Assembly: GCF_014863605.1 (NCBI RefSeq)
Contig: NZ_CP062252.1
Span: forward strand, 5,991,501-6,055,500
DNA length: 64,000 bases
Source of the DNA: Pseudomonas allokribbensis
GTDB lineage: Bacteria; Pseudomonadota; Gammaproteobacteria; Pseudomonadales; Pseudomonadaceae
Reading direction: 5' to 3'
The notes beneath the pieces are model-generated. The model was given only the letters and a program-made list of their open reading frames with translations. It was not told where the DNA came from and did no database searches. The first letter of the stretch is position 1; each line of letters starts with the position of its first letter. This document shows positions 15,887-26,011 of this stretch, in pieces. Made by a program: the position numbers and the translations under genes.

Positions 15887-18800
15887 TTAGATGTTCTGGC
15901 GATCGCCTTTCGGATCGAAGAACACCGAAGAAACGATTTCCGCCTCGATCACGCTGCCATCCGCCAGTGGTGCGAACACCCGCTCGCCCAGACGCTTCAG
16001 ACCGCCCTTCACCACGCCCATGGCAAACGAATAACCGAGGGAGTTGTGCGCGTAGCTGGAGGTCACGTGGCCGACCATGGTCATCGGGATCGACTGCTTG
16101 GTGTTGAACACCAGTTGCGCACCTTCCGGCAGCCATACGTTCGGATCGATCGGTTTCAGGCCCACCAGCTGTTTACGCTGGTCACGGACGCAGTCTTCTC
16201 GGTTCATGCCGCGCTGGCCGATCCACGAGAACGGTTTGGTGCGACCGACACACCAGCCCATGTTCAGGTCGTCCGGGGTCATCGAGCCGTCGGTGTCCTG
16301 GCCGACGATGATGAAGCCCTTCTCGGCCCGCAGCACGTGCATGGTTTCAGTACCATATGGCGTCAGGTTGAACGCCTTCCCCGCCTCAACAATCTTCTCC
16401 AAAACACCCATCGCGTAGTCGGCCTGGACGTTGACTTCGTACGACAGCTCGCCGGTGAACGAGATGCGGAATACCCGCGCCGGCACACCACCGACCAGAC
16501 CTTCTTTCCAGGTCATGAACGGGAACGCTTCGTTGGCAAGGTCGATGTCGGTCACGGCGCTGAGCAGCTTGCGGCTGTTCGGGCCGGACAGGGTCATGGT
16601 CGCCCAGTGGTCGGTGACGGAGGTGAAGTAGACCTTCATCTCTGGCCATTCGGTCTGGTGGTACAGCTCCAGCCACTGCAGTACACGAGCCGCGCCGCCG
16701 GTGGTGGTGGTCATGACGAAATGGTTGTCGGCCAGACACGCCGTCACACCGTCATCGAAGACCATGCCGTCTTCTTTGCACATCAGGCCGTAACGGGCCT
16801 TGCCCACGTCGAGTTTGGTCCAGGCGTTGGTGTAAACGCGGTTGAGGAACTCACGGGCGTCCGGGCCCTGGATGTCGATCTTGCCCAGGGTCGAAGCGTC
16901 CAGCAGACCAACGCTGTCGCGCACAGCCTTGCATTCGCGCTTGACGGCGGCATGCATGTCTTCGCCGTTTTTCGGGAAGTACCACGGACGTTTCCACTGG
17001 CCGACGTCTTCGAACTCGGCGCCGTTTTTCAGGTGCCATTGATGCAGTGCGGTGTAACGCACAGGTTCGAAAATGTGCCCACAGTGACGGCCCGCTACCG
17101 CGCCGAAAGTCACCGGCGTGTAGTTCGGACGGAACATCGTGGTGCCCATCTGCGGGATGGTCACGTTCAGCGAACGGGCGGCAATCGCCAGACCGTTGAC
17201 GTTGCCGAGCTTGCCCTGATCGGTGCCGAAGCCCAGCGCGGTGTAGCGCTTGACGTGCTCGACCGACTCGAAACCTTCGCGGGTCGCCAGTTCGATGGCG
17301 GCGGCGGTCACGTCGTTCTGCAGGTCGACGAATTGCTTCGGTGCCCGTGAGGTGTTCTTTTCATGCGGCACCTGGAACAGCGCCAGCGTCGGCTCTTCAT
17401 GACGGCTCAAGGCTTTCGGCAACACGCCTTCGACGGTCTGGAACCCGGCTTCGGACGCAGCGCGCACGCCGCCTTCAAAACCGTCGGCCAGAGAATCGCC
17501 GAGACCGTAGACGCCGTTGATGCCACCGACGCACACGCGTTTCTGCGGCGCTTCGCCCGGTACGAAACCGAGGATGTCTTCGCGCCAGATCGGCTTGCCG
17601 CCGAGGTGCGACGCCAGGTGAACCACCGGGCTGTAACCGCCGGAGCTGGCGATCAGGTCGCAGTCGAGCCATTCGCCCGGGCTGGTGACCTTGTGACCTT
17701 TGACATCGATCGCCGCCACGCGGGCAGCGGTGACGTGCTTGCTGCCACGGGCCTCGATCACAGCGCTGCCGGTGAGGATGCGGATACCTTTGGCGCGCGC
17801 CTCTTCCACCAGCGCACCGCGCGGATTGCTGCGGGCGTCGGCGATGGCCACGACTTGCAGGCTGGCATCGAGCCAATCCAGCGCCACGCGATAGGCGTGA
17901 TCGTTGTTGGTCGACAGCACCAGCTTCTTGCCCGGTGCCACACCGTAGCGACGCACGTAAGTCGACACAGCACCGGCGAGCATGTTGCCCGGCACGTCGT
18001 TGTTGCCGTAGACCAGCGGACGCTCGTGGGCACCGGTCGCCAGCACCACGCGCTTGGCGCGGACGCGGTGAATGCGCTGACGCACCTGGCCGATTGGCGC
18101 GCGGTCGCCGAGGTGATCGGTGAGGCGTTCGTGAATGGTCAGGAAGTTGTGGTCGTGGTAACCGTTGACCGTGGCGCGCGGCAACAGCAGCACGTCCGGG
18201 GTGTTCTTCAATTCGGCAACGACACTGGCGACCCACTCCACCGCAGGCTTGCCATCGAGGCTTTCGCGGGAGTCGAGCAGGCTGCCGCCGAACTCTTCCT
18301 GCTCGTCGGCGATGATCACCCGCGCACCGCTGCGCGCAGCCGCCAGGGCAGCCGCCAGACCGGCAGGGCCGGCACCGACGATCAGCACGTCGCAGTGCTG
18401 GTTCATGTAGTCGTAGGTGTCCGGATCGACTTCGGTCGGCGAACGGCCAAGACCGGCAGCCTTACGAATGTACTTCTCGTAAGTCATCCAGAACGATTGC
18501 GGGTACATGAAGGTTTTGTAGTAGAAACCCGGTGGCATCAGCTTGCCGCCGACCTTGCCGAGAATCCCCATCATGTCGTTGTTGACGCTCGGCCAGCCGT
18601 TGGTGCTGGTGGCAACCAGGCCTTGGTACAACGCCTGTTGCGTGGCGCGCACGTTGGGGATCTGGGTGGCTTCGGTAGCACCGATCTGCAGCACCGCGTT
18701 CGGCTCTTCGGCACCGGCGGCGAAGATGCCGCGCGGACGCGAATACTTGAAGCTGCGGCCAATGATGTCGACACCGTTGGCCAGCAGTGCAGCGGCCAGC

Positions 18801-18904
18801 GAATCGCCTTCGAAACCTTTGTAGACCTGGCCGTTGAAGGTGAAGCTCAGCACTTTGTTGCGGTCGATCCGTCCACCGTTGGACAGGCGATTGGTCTGGC
18901 TCAT
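15887..18904 (-). CDS. soxA: sarcosine oxidase alpha subunit
   Basis: Large subunit (1005 aa) of heterotetrameric sarcosine oxidase. N-terminal ferredoxin-like Fer2_4 domain (FTFNGQVYKGFEGDSLAAALLANG, residues 19-42), NAD-binding pyridine-nucleotide-disulfide domain (DVLIVGAGPAGLAAALAAARSGARVIIADE, about 173-202), and C-terminal folate-binding aminomethyltransferase (GcvT-like) domain from about 610 (including the LSGPNSRKLLSAVTDIDL and GTETMHVLRAEKGFIIVGQDTDGSMTPDDL stretches). It overlaps soxD by 4 nt. The folate domain captures the methyl group as methylene-THF, which GlyA and PurU then use. Confidence 0.96.
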   Translation of the reverse strand: MSQTNRLSNGGRIDRNKVLSFTFNGQVYKGFEGDSLAAALLANGVDIIGRSFKYSRPRGIFAAGAEEPNAVLQIGATEATQIPNVRATQQALYQGLVATSTNGWPSVNNDMMGILGKVGGKLMPPGFYYKTFMYPQSFWMTYEKYIRKAAGLGRSPTEVDPDTYDYMNQHCDVLIVGAGPAGLAAALAAARSGARVIIADEQEEFGGSLLDSRESLDGKPAVEWVASVVAELKNTPDVLLLPRATVNGYHDHNFLTIHERLTDHLGDRAPIGQVRQRIHRVRAKRVVLATGAHERPLVYGNNDVPGNMLAGAVSTYVRRYGVAPGKKLVLSTNNDHAYRVALDWLDASLQVVAIADARSNPRGALVEEARAKGIRILTGSAVIEARGSKHVTAARVAAIDVKGHKVTSPGEWLDCDLIASSGGYSPVVHLASHLGGKPIWREDILGFVPGEAPQKRVCVGGINGVYGLGDSLADGFEGGVRAASEAGFQTVEGVLPKALSRHEEPTLALFQVPHEKNTSRAPKQFVDLQNDVTAAAIELATREGFESVEHVKRYTALGFGTDQGKLGNVNGLAIAARSLNVTIPQMGTTMFRPNYTPVTFGAVAGRHCGHIFEPVRYTALHQWHLKNGAEFEDVGQWKRPWYFPKNGEDMHAAVKRECKAVRDSVGLLDASTLGKIDIQGPDAREFLNRVYTNAWTKLDVGKARYGLMCKEDGMVFDDGVTACLADNHFVMTTTTGGAARVLQWLELYHQTEWPEMKVYFTSVTDHWATMTLSGPNSRKLLSAVTDIDLANEAFPFMTWKEGLVGGVPARVFRISFTGELSYEVNVQADYAMGVLEKIVEAGKAFNLTPYGTETMHVLRAEKGFIIVGQDTDGSMTPDDLNMGWCVGRTKPFSWIGQRGMNREDCVRDQRKQLVGLKPIDPNVWLPEGAQLVFNTKQSIPMTMVGHVTSSYAHNSLGYSFAMGVVKGGLKRLGERVFAPLADGSVIEAEIVSSVFFDPKGDRQNI

Positions 18905-19230
18905 ACCTTCTCTCCCAGCGCCGTCGTGGCTGTTTTCGCAGTGTCAGCCTTGTCGGTGAATTGCGGCTTGGTGCCGATCTTGTAGGTTTCGAGAATCTCG
19001 TAGGTCACGGTGTCGCGGGTGACGTTGAAGTACTGGCGGCAACCGGCGACGTGATCCCACAACTCGTGGTGCAGGCCACGAGGGTTGTCGCGGAAGAACA
19101 TGTAGTCGCCCCACTCCTCGTCGGTGCAGCTTGCAGGGTCCAGCGGACGCGGGATGTGCGCCTGGCCGGATGCGTGGAATTCCTCTTCGGAGCGCAGTTC
19201 GCCGCAGTGAGGACAGAAGATATGCAACAT
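18901..19230 (-). CDS. soxD: sarcosine oxidase delta subunit
   Basis: Small zinc-binding subunit, 109 aa. It starts MLHIFCPHCGELRSEEEF with two of the zinc ligands (CPHC) and carries a further conserved Cys in GCRQYFNVTRDT, matching SoxD. AGGAGA precedes ATG 19230. It lies 13 nt after soxB and its stop overlaps the soxA start. Confidence 0.94.
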   Translation of the reverse strand: MLHIFCPHCGELRSEEEFHASGQAHIPRPLDPASCTDEEWGDYMFFRDNPRGLHHELWDHVAGCRQYFNVTRDTVTYEILETYKIGTKPQFTDKADTAKTATTALGEKV

Positions 19231-19243
19231 GGGATTTCTCCTG

Positions 19244-20494
19244 TTAGTGGGCGACAGCCGCAGCGCCGTGTTCGTCGATCAACGCACCGTTGTGGAAACG
19301 GTCGATGGAGAAAGGTGCGGCCAGCGGGTGCATTTCACCCTTGGCCAGACTCGCGGCAAACACGTTGCCCGAGCCAGGTGTGGCCTTGAAGCCGCCGGTG
19401 CCCCAACCGCAGTTGAAGAACATGTTCGGCACCGGGGTTTTCGAAATGATCGGGCAGGCGTCCGGCGTGGTGTCGACGATGCCGCCCCACTGACGGTTCA
19501 TGCGCACCCGCGACAGCACCGGGAACATCTCGACGATGGCCTGGATGGTGTGCTCGATCACCGGGTACGAACCGCGCTGGCCGTAGCCGTTGTAGCCGTC
19601 GATACCGGCACCGATCACCAGGTCGCCCTTGTCGGACTGGCTGATGTAACCGTGCACGGCGTTGGACATGATCACGCTGTCGATGATCGGCTTGATCGGC
19701 TCGGACACCAGCGCCTGCAACGGGTGGGATTCGATCGGCAGACGGAAACCGGCGAGCTTGGCCATGTGCCCGGAGTTACCGGCGGTGACCACGCCGACGC
19801 GCTTGGCGCCGATGAAACCCTTGTTGGTTTCAACGCCGATGCACACGCCATTCTCCTTGCGGAAGCCGATCACTTCGGTCTGCTGGATCAAGTCCACGCC
19901 CAAGGCGTCGGCGGCACGGGCAAAGCCCCACGCCACGGCATCGTGACGGGCCACGCCGCCGCGACGCTGGACGGTTGCGCCCATCACCGGGTAGCGGGTG
20001 TTTTTCGAGCAGTCGAGGTACGGGATTTCGTCCGCGACTTGCTTGGCGTTGAGCAGTTCGCCGTCGACGCCGTTGAGGCGGTTGGCGCTGACCCGACGCT
20101 CGGAATCGCGAATGTCCTGCAGGGTGTGGCACAGGTTGTAGACGCCGCGCTGGGAGAACATCACGTTGTAGTTCAGGTCCTGAGACAGGCCTTCCCACAG
20201 TTTCATCGCGTGTTCGTACAGGTGCGCCGACTCGTCCCACAGGTAGTTGGAACGAACGATGGTGGTGTTGCGCGCGGTGTTACCGCCGCCCAGCCAGCCC
20301 TTCTCGACCACGGCCACGTTGGTGATGCCGTGCTCTTTGGCCAGATAGTAGGCAGTCGCCAGACCGTGCCCGCCGCCGCCGACGATGACTACGTCGTAGA
20401 CCTTCTTCGGGGTCGGCGTGCGCCACATGCGCTGCCAGTTTTCGTGGTGGCTGAGGGAGTGTTTGAAGAGGCCGAAGCCCGAATAGCGTTGCAT
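19244..20494 (-). CDS. soxB: sarcosine oxidase beta subunit
   Basis: Flavoprotein catalytic subunit (416 aa) that oxidises sarcosine; it carries FAD and covalently bound FMN in characterised enzymes. FAD-binding motif [24 protein letters not shown] (residues about 32-55) and C-terminal [18 protein letters not shown]. Family members start [14 protein letters not shown], so I chose ATG 20494; an ATG at 20500 lies four bases after GGAG and is less well spaced. The gap to glyA upstream is 20 nt, so it is part of the same transcript. Confidence 0.95.
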   Translation of the reverse strand: MQRYSGFGLFKHSLSHHENWQRMWRTPTPKKVYDVVIVGGGGHGLATAYYLAKEHGITNVAVVEKGWLGGGNTARNTTIVRSNYLWDESAHLYEHAMKLWEGLSQDLNYNVMFSQRGVYNLCHTLQDIRDSERRVSANRLNGVDGELLNAKQVADEIPYLDCSKNTRYPVMGATVQRRGGVARHDAVAWGFARAADALGVDLIQQTEVIGFRKENGVCIGVETNKGFIGAKRVGVVTAGNSGHMAKLAGFRLPIESHPLQALVSEPIKPIIDSVIMSNAVHGYISQSDKGDLVIGAGIDGYNGYGQRGSYPVIEHTIQAIVEMFPVLSRVRMNRQWGGIVDTTPDACPIISKTPVPNMFFNCGWGTGGFKATPGSGNVFAASLAKGEMHPLAAPFSIDRFHNGALIDEHGAAAVAH

Positions 20495-20514
20495 AGTCAT
20501 GTACTCCAGAACGC

Positions 20515-21768
<1,254 letters not shown>

Positions 21769-21924
21769 CGCGTCTCTCCCAGCGGCATCTGTGCGCCATT
21801 CGTCTCGGTAAGGCACGGCGTTTCGGCAGTGCCCTTTGATGCGATGGTATGGCCGGCGCAGGGAGGTCAAATGCCTACGGACGCCACGCAAAGGTGCGTT
21901 TACGACATGGCGGGGGCGACGGAC

Positions 21925-22635
21925 TCAAACAAGCAGCTGGCGCAAGCCCAGAAGAACCATGAAATGCGCGGGATAGAGCGCATACGCCCAGCGGCGCATG
22001 GGTGGCGCGCGGAGGAAAGTGACATGTCGCAACAGGAACATTCCGAGCAGTGGCGCAATCAGGCATGTCGCAATGCCGAAGATCGCCACGCGGTTGCCGA
22101 ACTGGGCGGACTCGTAGAGCACCTGCCACTGATTCGCCGCCAGACACACCAACCCCGGCAGCAGGCTGAAATACCAGGGTTTGCGAAACGCCAGCAACAT
22201 CGCCAGCGGCAGCAGGATGCCGAACAGACCGAACATCAGTCGCTCCGGGAACAACGCTGCCACCAGCAAGGCGCTGATGCCCAGCAGTCGCGAAATCAGC
22301 GCTCGATCCTGCCAGCCCCGCGCCACCAGCAAGCCCAGCGCCAGCGTGGGCATCACGTTCAAGGTGTCGGGATCGGGAATGTACAAACGGTAGGGAATCT
22401 CGCTGAGCAGACTGAACAGCAGCAACCAGCCCAGATAGCGCCATTCGGTCTTGCGCGCCCCGTCACGCGCCAGGTTCGCCGCCATCGCCAGGCAGAACCA
22501 CGGGAACGCCAACCGCCCCGGCACATACAGCCAATCGGCGCTGATCCCGACATATCGCAGGTGATCGAGCAGCATGCTCAGCAGCGCCAGCCACTTGAGC
22601 AGATCGAGTGCGCCGTCGCGCTGGCTCAGGTGCAT
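21925..22635 (-). CDS. TraX family membrane protein
   Basis: Polytopic membrane protein of 236 aa starting MHLSQRDGALDLLKWLALLSMLLDHLRYVG, the hallmark of the TraX family (PF05857); F-plasmid TraX acetylates pilin. About eight hydrophobic helices follow and it ends LYPAHFMVLLGLRQLLV, also family-typical. In chromosomes these proteins are orphan acetyltransferase candidates with no known substrate. ATG at 22635 has only a weak ribosome site. It sits between glyA and divergent ltaE. Confidence 0.85.
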   Translation of the reverse strand: MHLSQRDGALDLLKWLALLSMLLDHLRYVGISADWLYVPGRLAFPWFCLAMAANLARDGARKTEWRYLGWLLLFSLLSEIPYRLYIPDPDTLNVMPTLALGLLVARGWQDRALISRLLGISALLVAALFPERLMFGLFGILLPLAMLLAFRKPWYFSLLPGLVCLAANQWQVLYESAQFGNRVAIFGIATCLIAPLLGMFLLRHVTFLRAPPMRRWAYALYPAHFMVLLGLRQLLV

Positions 22636-22763
22636 AATCGGCTCGCATCCTTGTAAAGTTCTGATAGCGACATCCCGTGTGCTCCCCGGATGATCTTCGG
22701 TACAGTGCGCACCATCATTGACCCCACGAAGCGCCACAAGCGCCTCGATCACGGAAGCCGGCC

Positions 22764-23804
22764 ATGACCGACAAGAGCCAACAATTCGCCAGCGACAACT
22801 ACTCCGGTATCTGCCCTGAAGCCTGGGCTGCCATGGAACAGGCCAACCACGGCCACCAGCGCGCCTATGGCGACGATGAGTGGACAGCACGCGCCTCGGA
22901 TGATTTCCGCAAGCTGTTCGAGACCGACTGCGAAGTGTTCTTCGCCTTCAACGGCACCGCCGCCAACTCGCTGGCCCTGTCGTCGCTGTGCCAGAGTTAT
23001 CACAGCGTGATCTGCTCGGAAACCGCCCACGTCGAAACCGACGAATGCGGCGCCCCGGAGTTCTTCTCCAACGGCTCGAAACTGCTGATCGCCGGCACCG
23101 AAAACGGCAAGATCACCCCGGCCTCGATCCGCGAAGTCGCCCTCAAGCGCCAGGACATCCACTACCCGAAACCACGCGTGGTGACCCTGACCCAGGCCAC
23201 CGAAGTCGGCAGCGTCTATACCCCGGAAGAAGTCCGCGCCATCAGCGACACCTGCAAGGAACTGGGCCTGAACCTGCACATGGACGGCGCGCGTTTCTCC
23301 AACGCCTGCGCGTTCCTCGGCTGCTCGCCAGCGGACCTGACCTGGAAGGCCGGTGTCGACGTGCTGTGCTTCGGCGGAACGAAAAACGGCATGGCGGTGG
23401 GTGAAGCGATCCTGTTCTTCAACCACAAACTGGCCGAAGACTTCGACTACCGCTGCAAACAGGCCGGGCAACTGGCCTCGAAAATGCGCTTCCTGTCGGC
23501 CCCGTGGGTCGGCATCCTGGAAAACGACGCCTGGCTCAAATACGCCCGCCACGCCAACCACTGCGCGCAACTGCTGGTCGAACTGGTCAGCGACATCCCG
23601 GGCGTGGAACTGATGTTCCCGGTCCAGGCCAATGGCGTGTTCCTGCAACTTTCGGAACCGGCCATCGCCGCCCTGACCGCTCGCGGCTGGCGCTTCTACA
23701 CCTTCATCGGCAAGGGCGGCGCCCGCTTCATGTGCTCGTGGGACACCGAAGAAGAACGCGTGCGTGAACTGGCGCGCGACATCCGCGAAGTCATGTCGGC
23801 CTGA
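22764..23804 (+). CDS. ltaE: low-specificity L-threonine aldolase
   Basis: PLP enzyme of 346 aa that cleaves L-threonine/allo-threonine to glycine and acetaldehyde. Beta-eliminating lyase-type motifs: FFAFNGTAANSLALSSL, ETAHVETDECGAPEF, LNLHMDGARFSNACAFLG and the PLP-lysine region VLCFGGTKNGMAVGEAILFF. Its product or substrate glycine links it to the neighbouring sarcosine genes, and I recall an ltaA gene in the equivalent P. aeruginosa cluster. Confidence 0.93.
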   Translation: MTDKSQQFASDNYSGICPEAWAAMEQANHGHQRAYGDDEWTARASDDFRKLFETDCEVFFAFNGTAANSLALSSLCQSYHSVICSETAHVETDECGAPEFFSNGSKLLIAGTENGKITPASIREVALKRQDIHYPKPRVVTLTQATEVGSVYTPEEVRAISDTCKELGLNLHMDGARFSNACAFLGCSPADLTWKAGVDVLCFGGTKNGMAVGEAILFFNHKLAEDFDYRCKQAGQLASKMRFLSAPWVGILENDAWLKYARHANHCAQLLVELVSDIPGVELMFPVQANGVFLQLSEPAIAALTARGWRFYTFIGKGGARFMCSWDTEEERVRELARDIREVMSA

Positions 23805-23830
23805 TCCCCTCCCCGTGGCGAGGGAGCGTT

Positions 23831-23965
23831 GATCGTTCCCACGCTCCGCGTGGGAATGCCTCCAGGGACGCTCCGCGTTCCTGCCGCACCGCCGATGCAA
23901 CGCCGAGCACCGTCATGACGCGGAGCGTCAAAGACTGCATTCCCACGCAGAGCGTGGGAACGATC
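23831..23965. repeat. 135-bp REPIN (copy 1), left of RAYT gene
   Basis: Two REP palindromes in inverted orientation: GATCGTTCCCACGC...GCGTGGGAATGC at the left, the mirror GCATTCCCACGC...GCGTGGGAACGATC at the right, with GACGCTCCGCGTTCC facing GACGCGGAGCGTC inside. The unit runs exactly from GATC to GATC. A degenerate spacer after it (23966-24018) resembles the spacer after copy 2 (24839-24891). Confidence 0.92.
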
Positions 23966-24049
23966 ACGACTAAAAGCTACAGATGACTTTTCCCACCGCC
24001 GCCACGGACTTCGCCTCTAGCGCGATCACTCCGGCCACCTCACTCTGCT

Positions 24050-24115
24050 CGTTCCCACGTCGAGGCGTCGAACCGTCCGCGTGGGAATGCATCCGGGGAC
24101 GCTCCGCGTTCCTCT
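24050..24115. repeat. single REP element 5' of RAYT gene
   Basis: One REP arm with an enlarged head (CGTTCCCACGTCGAGGCGTC... to GCGTGGGAATGC) followed by GGGACGCTCCGCGTTCCT. The unusual arm segment at 24057-24077 reappears in reverse complement at about 31977-31998 in the compound REP before the cytochrome gene. Confidence 0.8.
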
Positions 24116-24147
24116 AAGCAGCACCGCAAGATTCAAGGATGAATCCC

Positions 24148-24681
24148 ATGGGCCGAAGCCGCTACACCATCACCGAACCCGACAAGCCTCACTTCCTGAC
24201 CTGCACGCTGGTGGAGTGGCTGCCACTGTTCGTCCGCCCTTACCTCGTCGACCACCTGCTCAACTGTTGGCGCTATCAACAAACCCATCAGGAGCTGAAG
24301 CTCTACGGCTATGTGATCCTGGAAAACCACCTGCACTTCGTCGCCCAGGCGCCCGACCTGAGCAAATGCCTGAGCCAGTTCAAATCCTTCACCGCCCGAC
24401 AGATCATTGATGACCTGCAAAGCAAGGGTGCCGAAAGAGCATTGAAGCGCCTTCGCTTCAGCAAGCGGGCACACAAGGACGATCGGGTGTATCAGATGTG
24501 GCAGGAAGGCGCTCACGCAGAGATGGTCTATAGCGAAGAAGTCATGCGCCAGAAACTCGATTACATCCACAACAACCCGGTAAAGCGTGGTTATGTCGAG
24601 TTGCCGGAGCACTGGCGATATTCGAGTGCCCGAAATTATGCAGGACTGGACGGGTTGATCGAGGTTCAGCGCTGGTACTGA
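24148..24681 (+). mobile_element. REP-associated tyrosine transposase (RAYT) gene
   Basis: Y1-transposase-like protein of 177 aa in the RAYT family, which is thought to mobilise REP/REPIN sequences. It shows the HUH metal-binding motif in ENHLHFVAQA and the catalytic tyrosine region in EVMRQKLDYIHNNPVKRGYV. ATG 24148 has AAGGA (24135-24139) at good distance; an ATG at 24139 overlaps that site. It is flanked by one REPIN and one single REP on the left and two REPINs on the right. Unlike an IS200 element it has no element ends of its own beyond these REPs and is probably domesticated. Confidence 0.92.
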
Positions 24682-24703
24682 AGCTCCCGATATCCCACAC
24701 GCA

Positions 24704-24838
24704 GATCGTTCCCACGCTCTGCGTGGGAATGCCTCCTGGGACGCTCCGCGTTCCTGCCGCACCGCCGGTGCAACGCCTGGCACCGTCATGACGCGGAGCG
24801 TCAAGGGCTGCATTCCCACGCGGAGCGTGGGAACGATC
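24704..24838. repeat. 135-bp REPIN (copy 2), right of RAYT gene
   Basis: Same architecture and exactly the same length as the copy at 23831-23965: GATC-bounded, two inverted REPs with GACGCTCCGCGTTCC / GACGCGGAGCGTC inside. It begins 22 bp after the RAYT stop codon. Confidence 0.92.
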
Positions 24839-24919
24839 ACCACTCAAAGCGACAACTGGCTTTTCTTACCGCCGCCACAGACCTCTCCTGACGCTCAGTC
24901 ACATCAGCCTCCCTACCCT

Positions 24920-25054
24920 GATCGTTCCCACGCTCTGCGTGGGAATGCTTCCCGGGACGCTCCGCGTTCCTGCCTCACCACCGATGCAACGCCAGGCACC
25001 GTCATGACGCGGAGCGTCAAGGGCTGCATTCCCACGCAGAGCGTGGGAACGATC
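24920..25054. repeat. 135-bp REPIN (copy 3)
   Basis: Third GATC-to-GATC copy, again 135 bp, in the same orientation as copy 2 and 81 bp after it. The rest of this 450-bp gene-free stretch (24682-25133) is the inter-REPIN spacer and the SDR gene promoter. Confidence 0.92.
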
Positions 25055-25133
25055 TGAGGCCCGTTACCTTCCCTGCTTGGTCTACATTGTCTGTCGAGCC
25101 ATCGCTCACATAACAATAAGCAGGAGCATCCGC

Positions 25134-25958
25134 ATGTCGCTAAAAGGCAAAACCCTGTTCATCACCGGCGCCAGCCGTGGCATCGGGCGCGAGATTGCGC
25201 TACGGGCCGCGCGGGACGGGGCCAACATCGTGATCGCCGCCAAGAGCGCCGAACCGCATGCCAAGCTGCCCGGTACCATCCACAGCGTCGCAGCGGAAGT
25301 CGAAGCGGCCGGGGGCAAGGCTTTGGCGTTGCAACTGGATGTGCGTGATGAAGAGGCAGTGCGTCAGGCGCTGGCCCAGGCCAATGAACATTTCGGCGGG
25401 ATCGATGCGCTGGTGAACAACGCCGGGGCGATCAAGTTGACCGGTGTTCAACACATCGAACTCAAGCGCTTCGACCTGATGCACCAGATCAACACCCGCG
25501 CGGTGTTGCTGTGCGGTCAGGCGGCCCTGCCCTATCTGAAGAAATCCTCCGGGCACATTCTCAACCTGTCACCACCGCTGAATCTGGCCAGCAAGTGGTT
25601 CGCGCAATACAGCCCCTACACCGTGACCAAGTACGGCATGAGCATGCTGACTGTCGGGATGAGCGAGGAATTTGCCAACTACGGCATCAGCGTCAATTCG
25701 CTGTGGCCGCAGACCATGATCGCCACGGCCGCGATCGAGTTTCAGTTGGGCAACCGCGAGTCGTTCAAGCATGCGCGCACGCCGGCGATCATGGCGGATG
25801 CGGCGCATGTGATTCTGAGTAGCAGCGGACGGCGGATTACCGGGCGGTTGTTGATTGATGAGGATATCTTGCGGGAGAGCGGCGTGACGGAGTTTGATCA
25901 TTACCGCTTTGAGCCGGGGACTGATGCGAAGTTGATGACGGATTTGTTCGTCGATTGA
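25134..25958 (+). CDS. short-chain dehydrogenase (HSDL2-like SDR)
   Basis: NAD(P)-dependent oxidoreductase of 274 aa. Cofactor motif TGASRGIGREIALRAARDG (residues about 11-29), NNAGAI, and the active-site YxxxK as YTVTKYGMSMLTVG. The serine/asparagine context LNLSPPLNLASKWF matches the hydroxysteroid-dehydrogenase-like (HSDL2-type) subgroup, whose substrates are uncertain. AGGAG precedes ATG 25134. Placed next to gbcB but on the other strand and separated by a hairpin; not obviously part of betaine catabolism. Confidence 0.87.
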   Translation: MSLKGKTLFITGASRGIGREIALRAARDGANIVIAAKSAEPHAKLPGTIHSVAAEVEAAGGKALALQLDVRDEEAVRQALAQANEHFGGIDALVNNAGAIKLTGVQHIELKRFDLMHQINTRAVLLCGQAALPYLKKSSGHILNLSPPLNLASKWFAQYSPYTVTKYGMSMLTVGMSEEFANYGISVNSLWPQTMIATAAIEFQLGNRESFKHARTPAIMADAAHVILSSSGRRITGRLLIDEDILRESGVTEFDHYRFEPGTDAKLMTDLFVD

Positions 25959-25964
25959 ACGACA

Positions 25965-26001
25965 AACCTGTGGGACCGAGCTTGTTCGCTCCCACAGGTT
26001 T
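25965..26001. repeat. inverted-repeat hairpin between SDR gene and gbcB
   Basis: AAACCTGTGGGA (25965-25976) pairs with TCCCACAGGTTT (25990-26001). It lies between convergent genes and belongs to the GTGGGAGCGAGCTTG-type REP family common in P. fluorescens. Likely acts as a bidirectional transcript end. Confidence 0.7.
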
Positions 26002-26011
26002 CATGCCGGCA

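Noticed and set aside
24148..24681. Complete IS200/IS605 insertion sequence
   Set aside because: The transposase is of the RAYT type, no TnpB gene and no IS ends other than REPs are seen.
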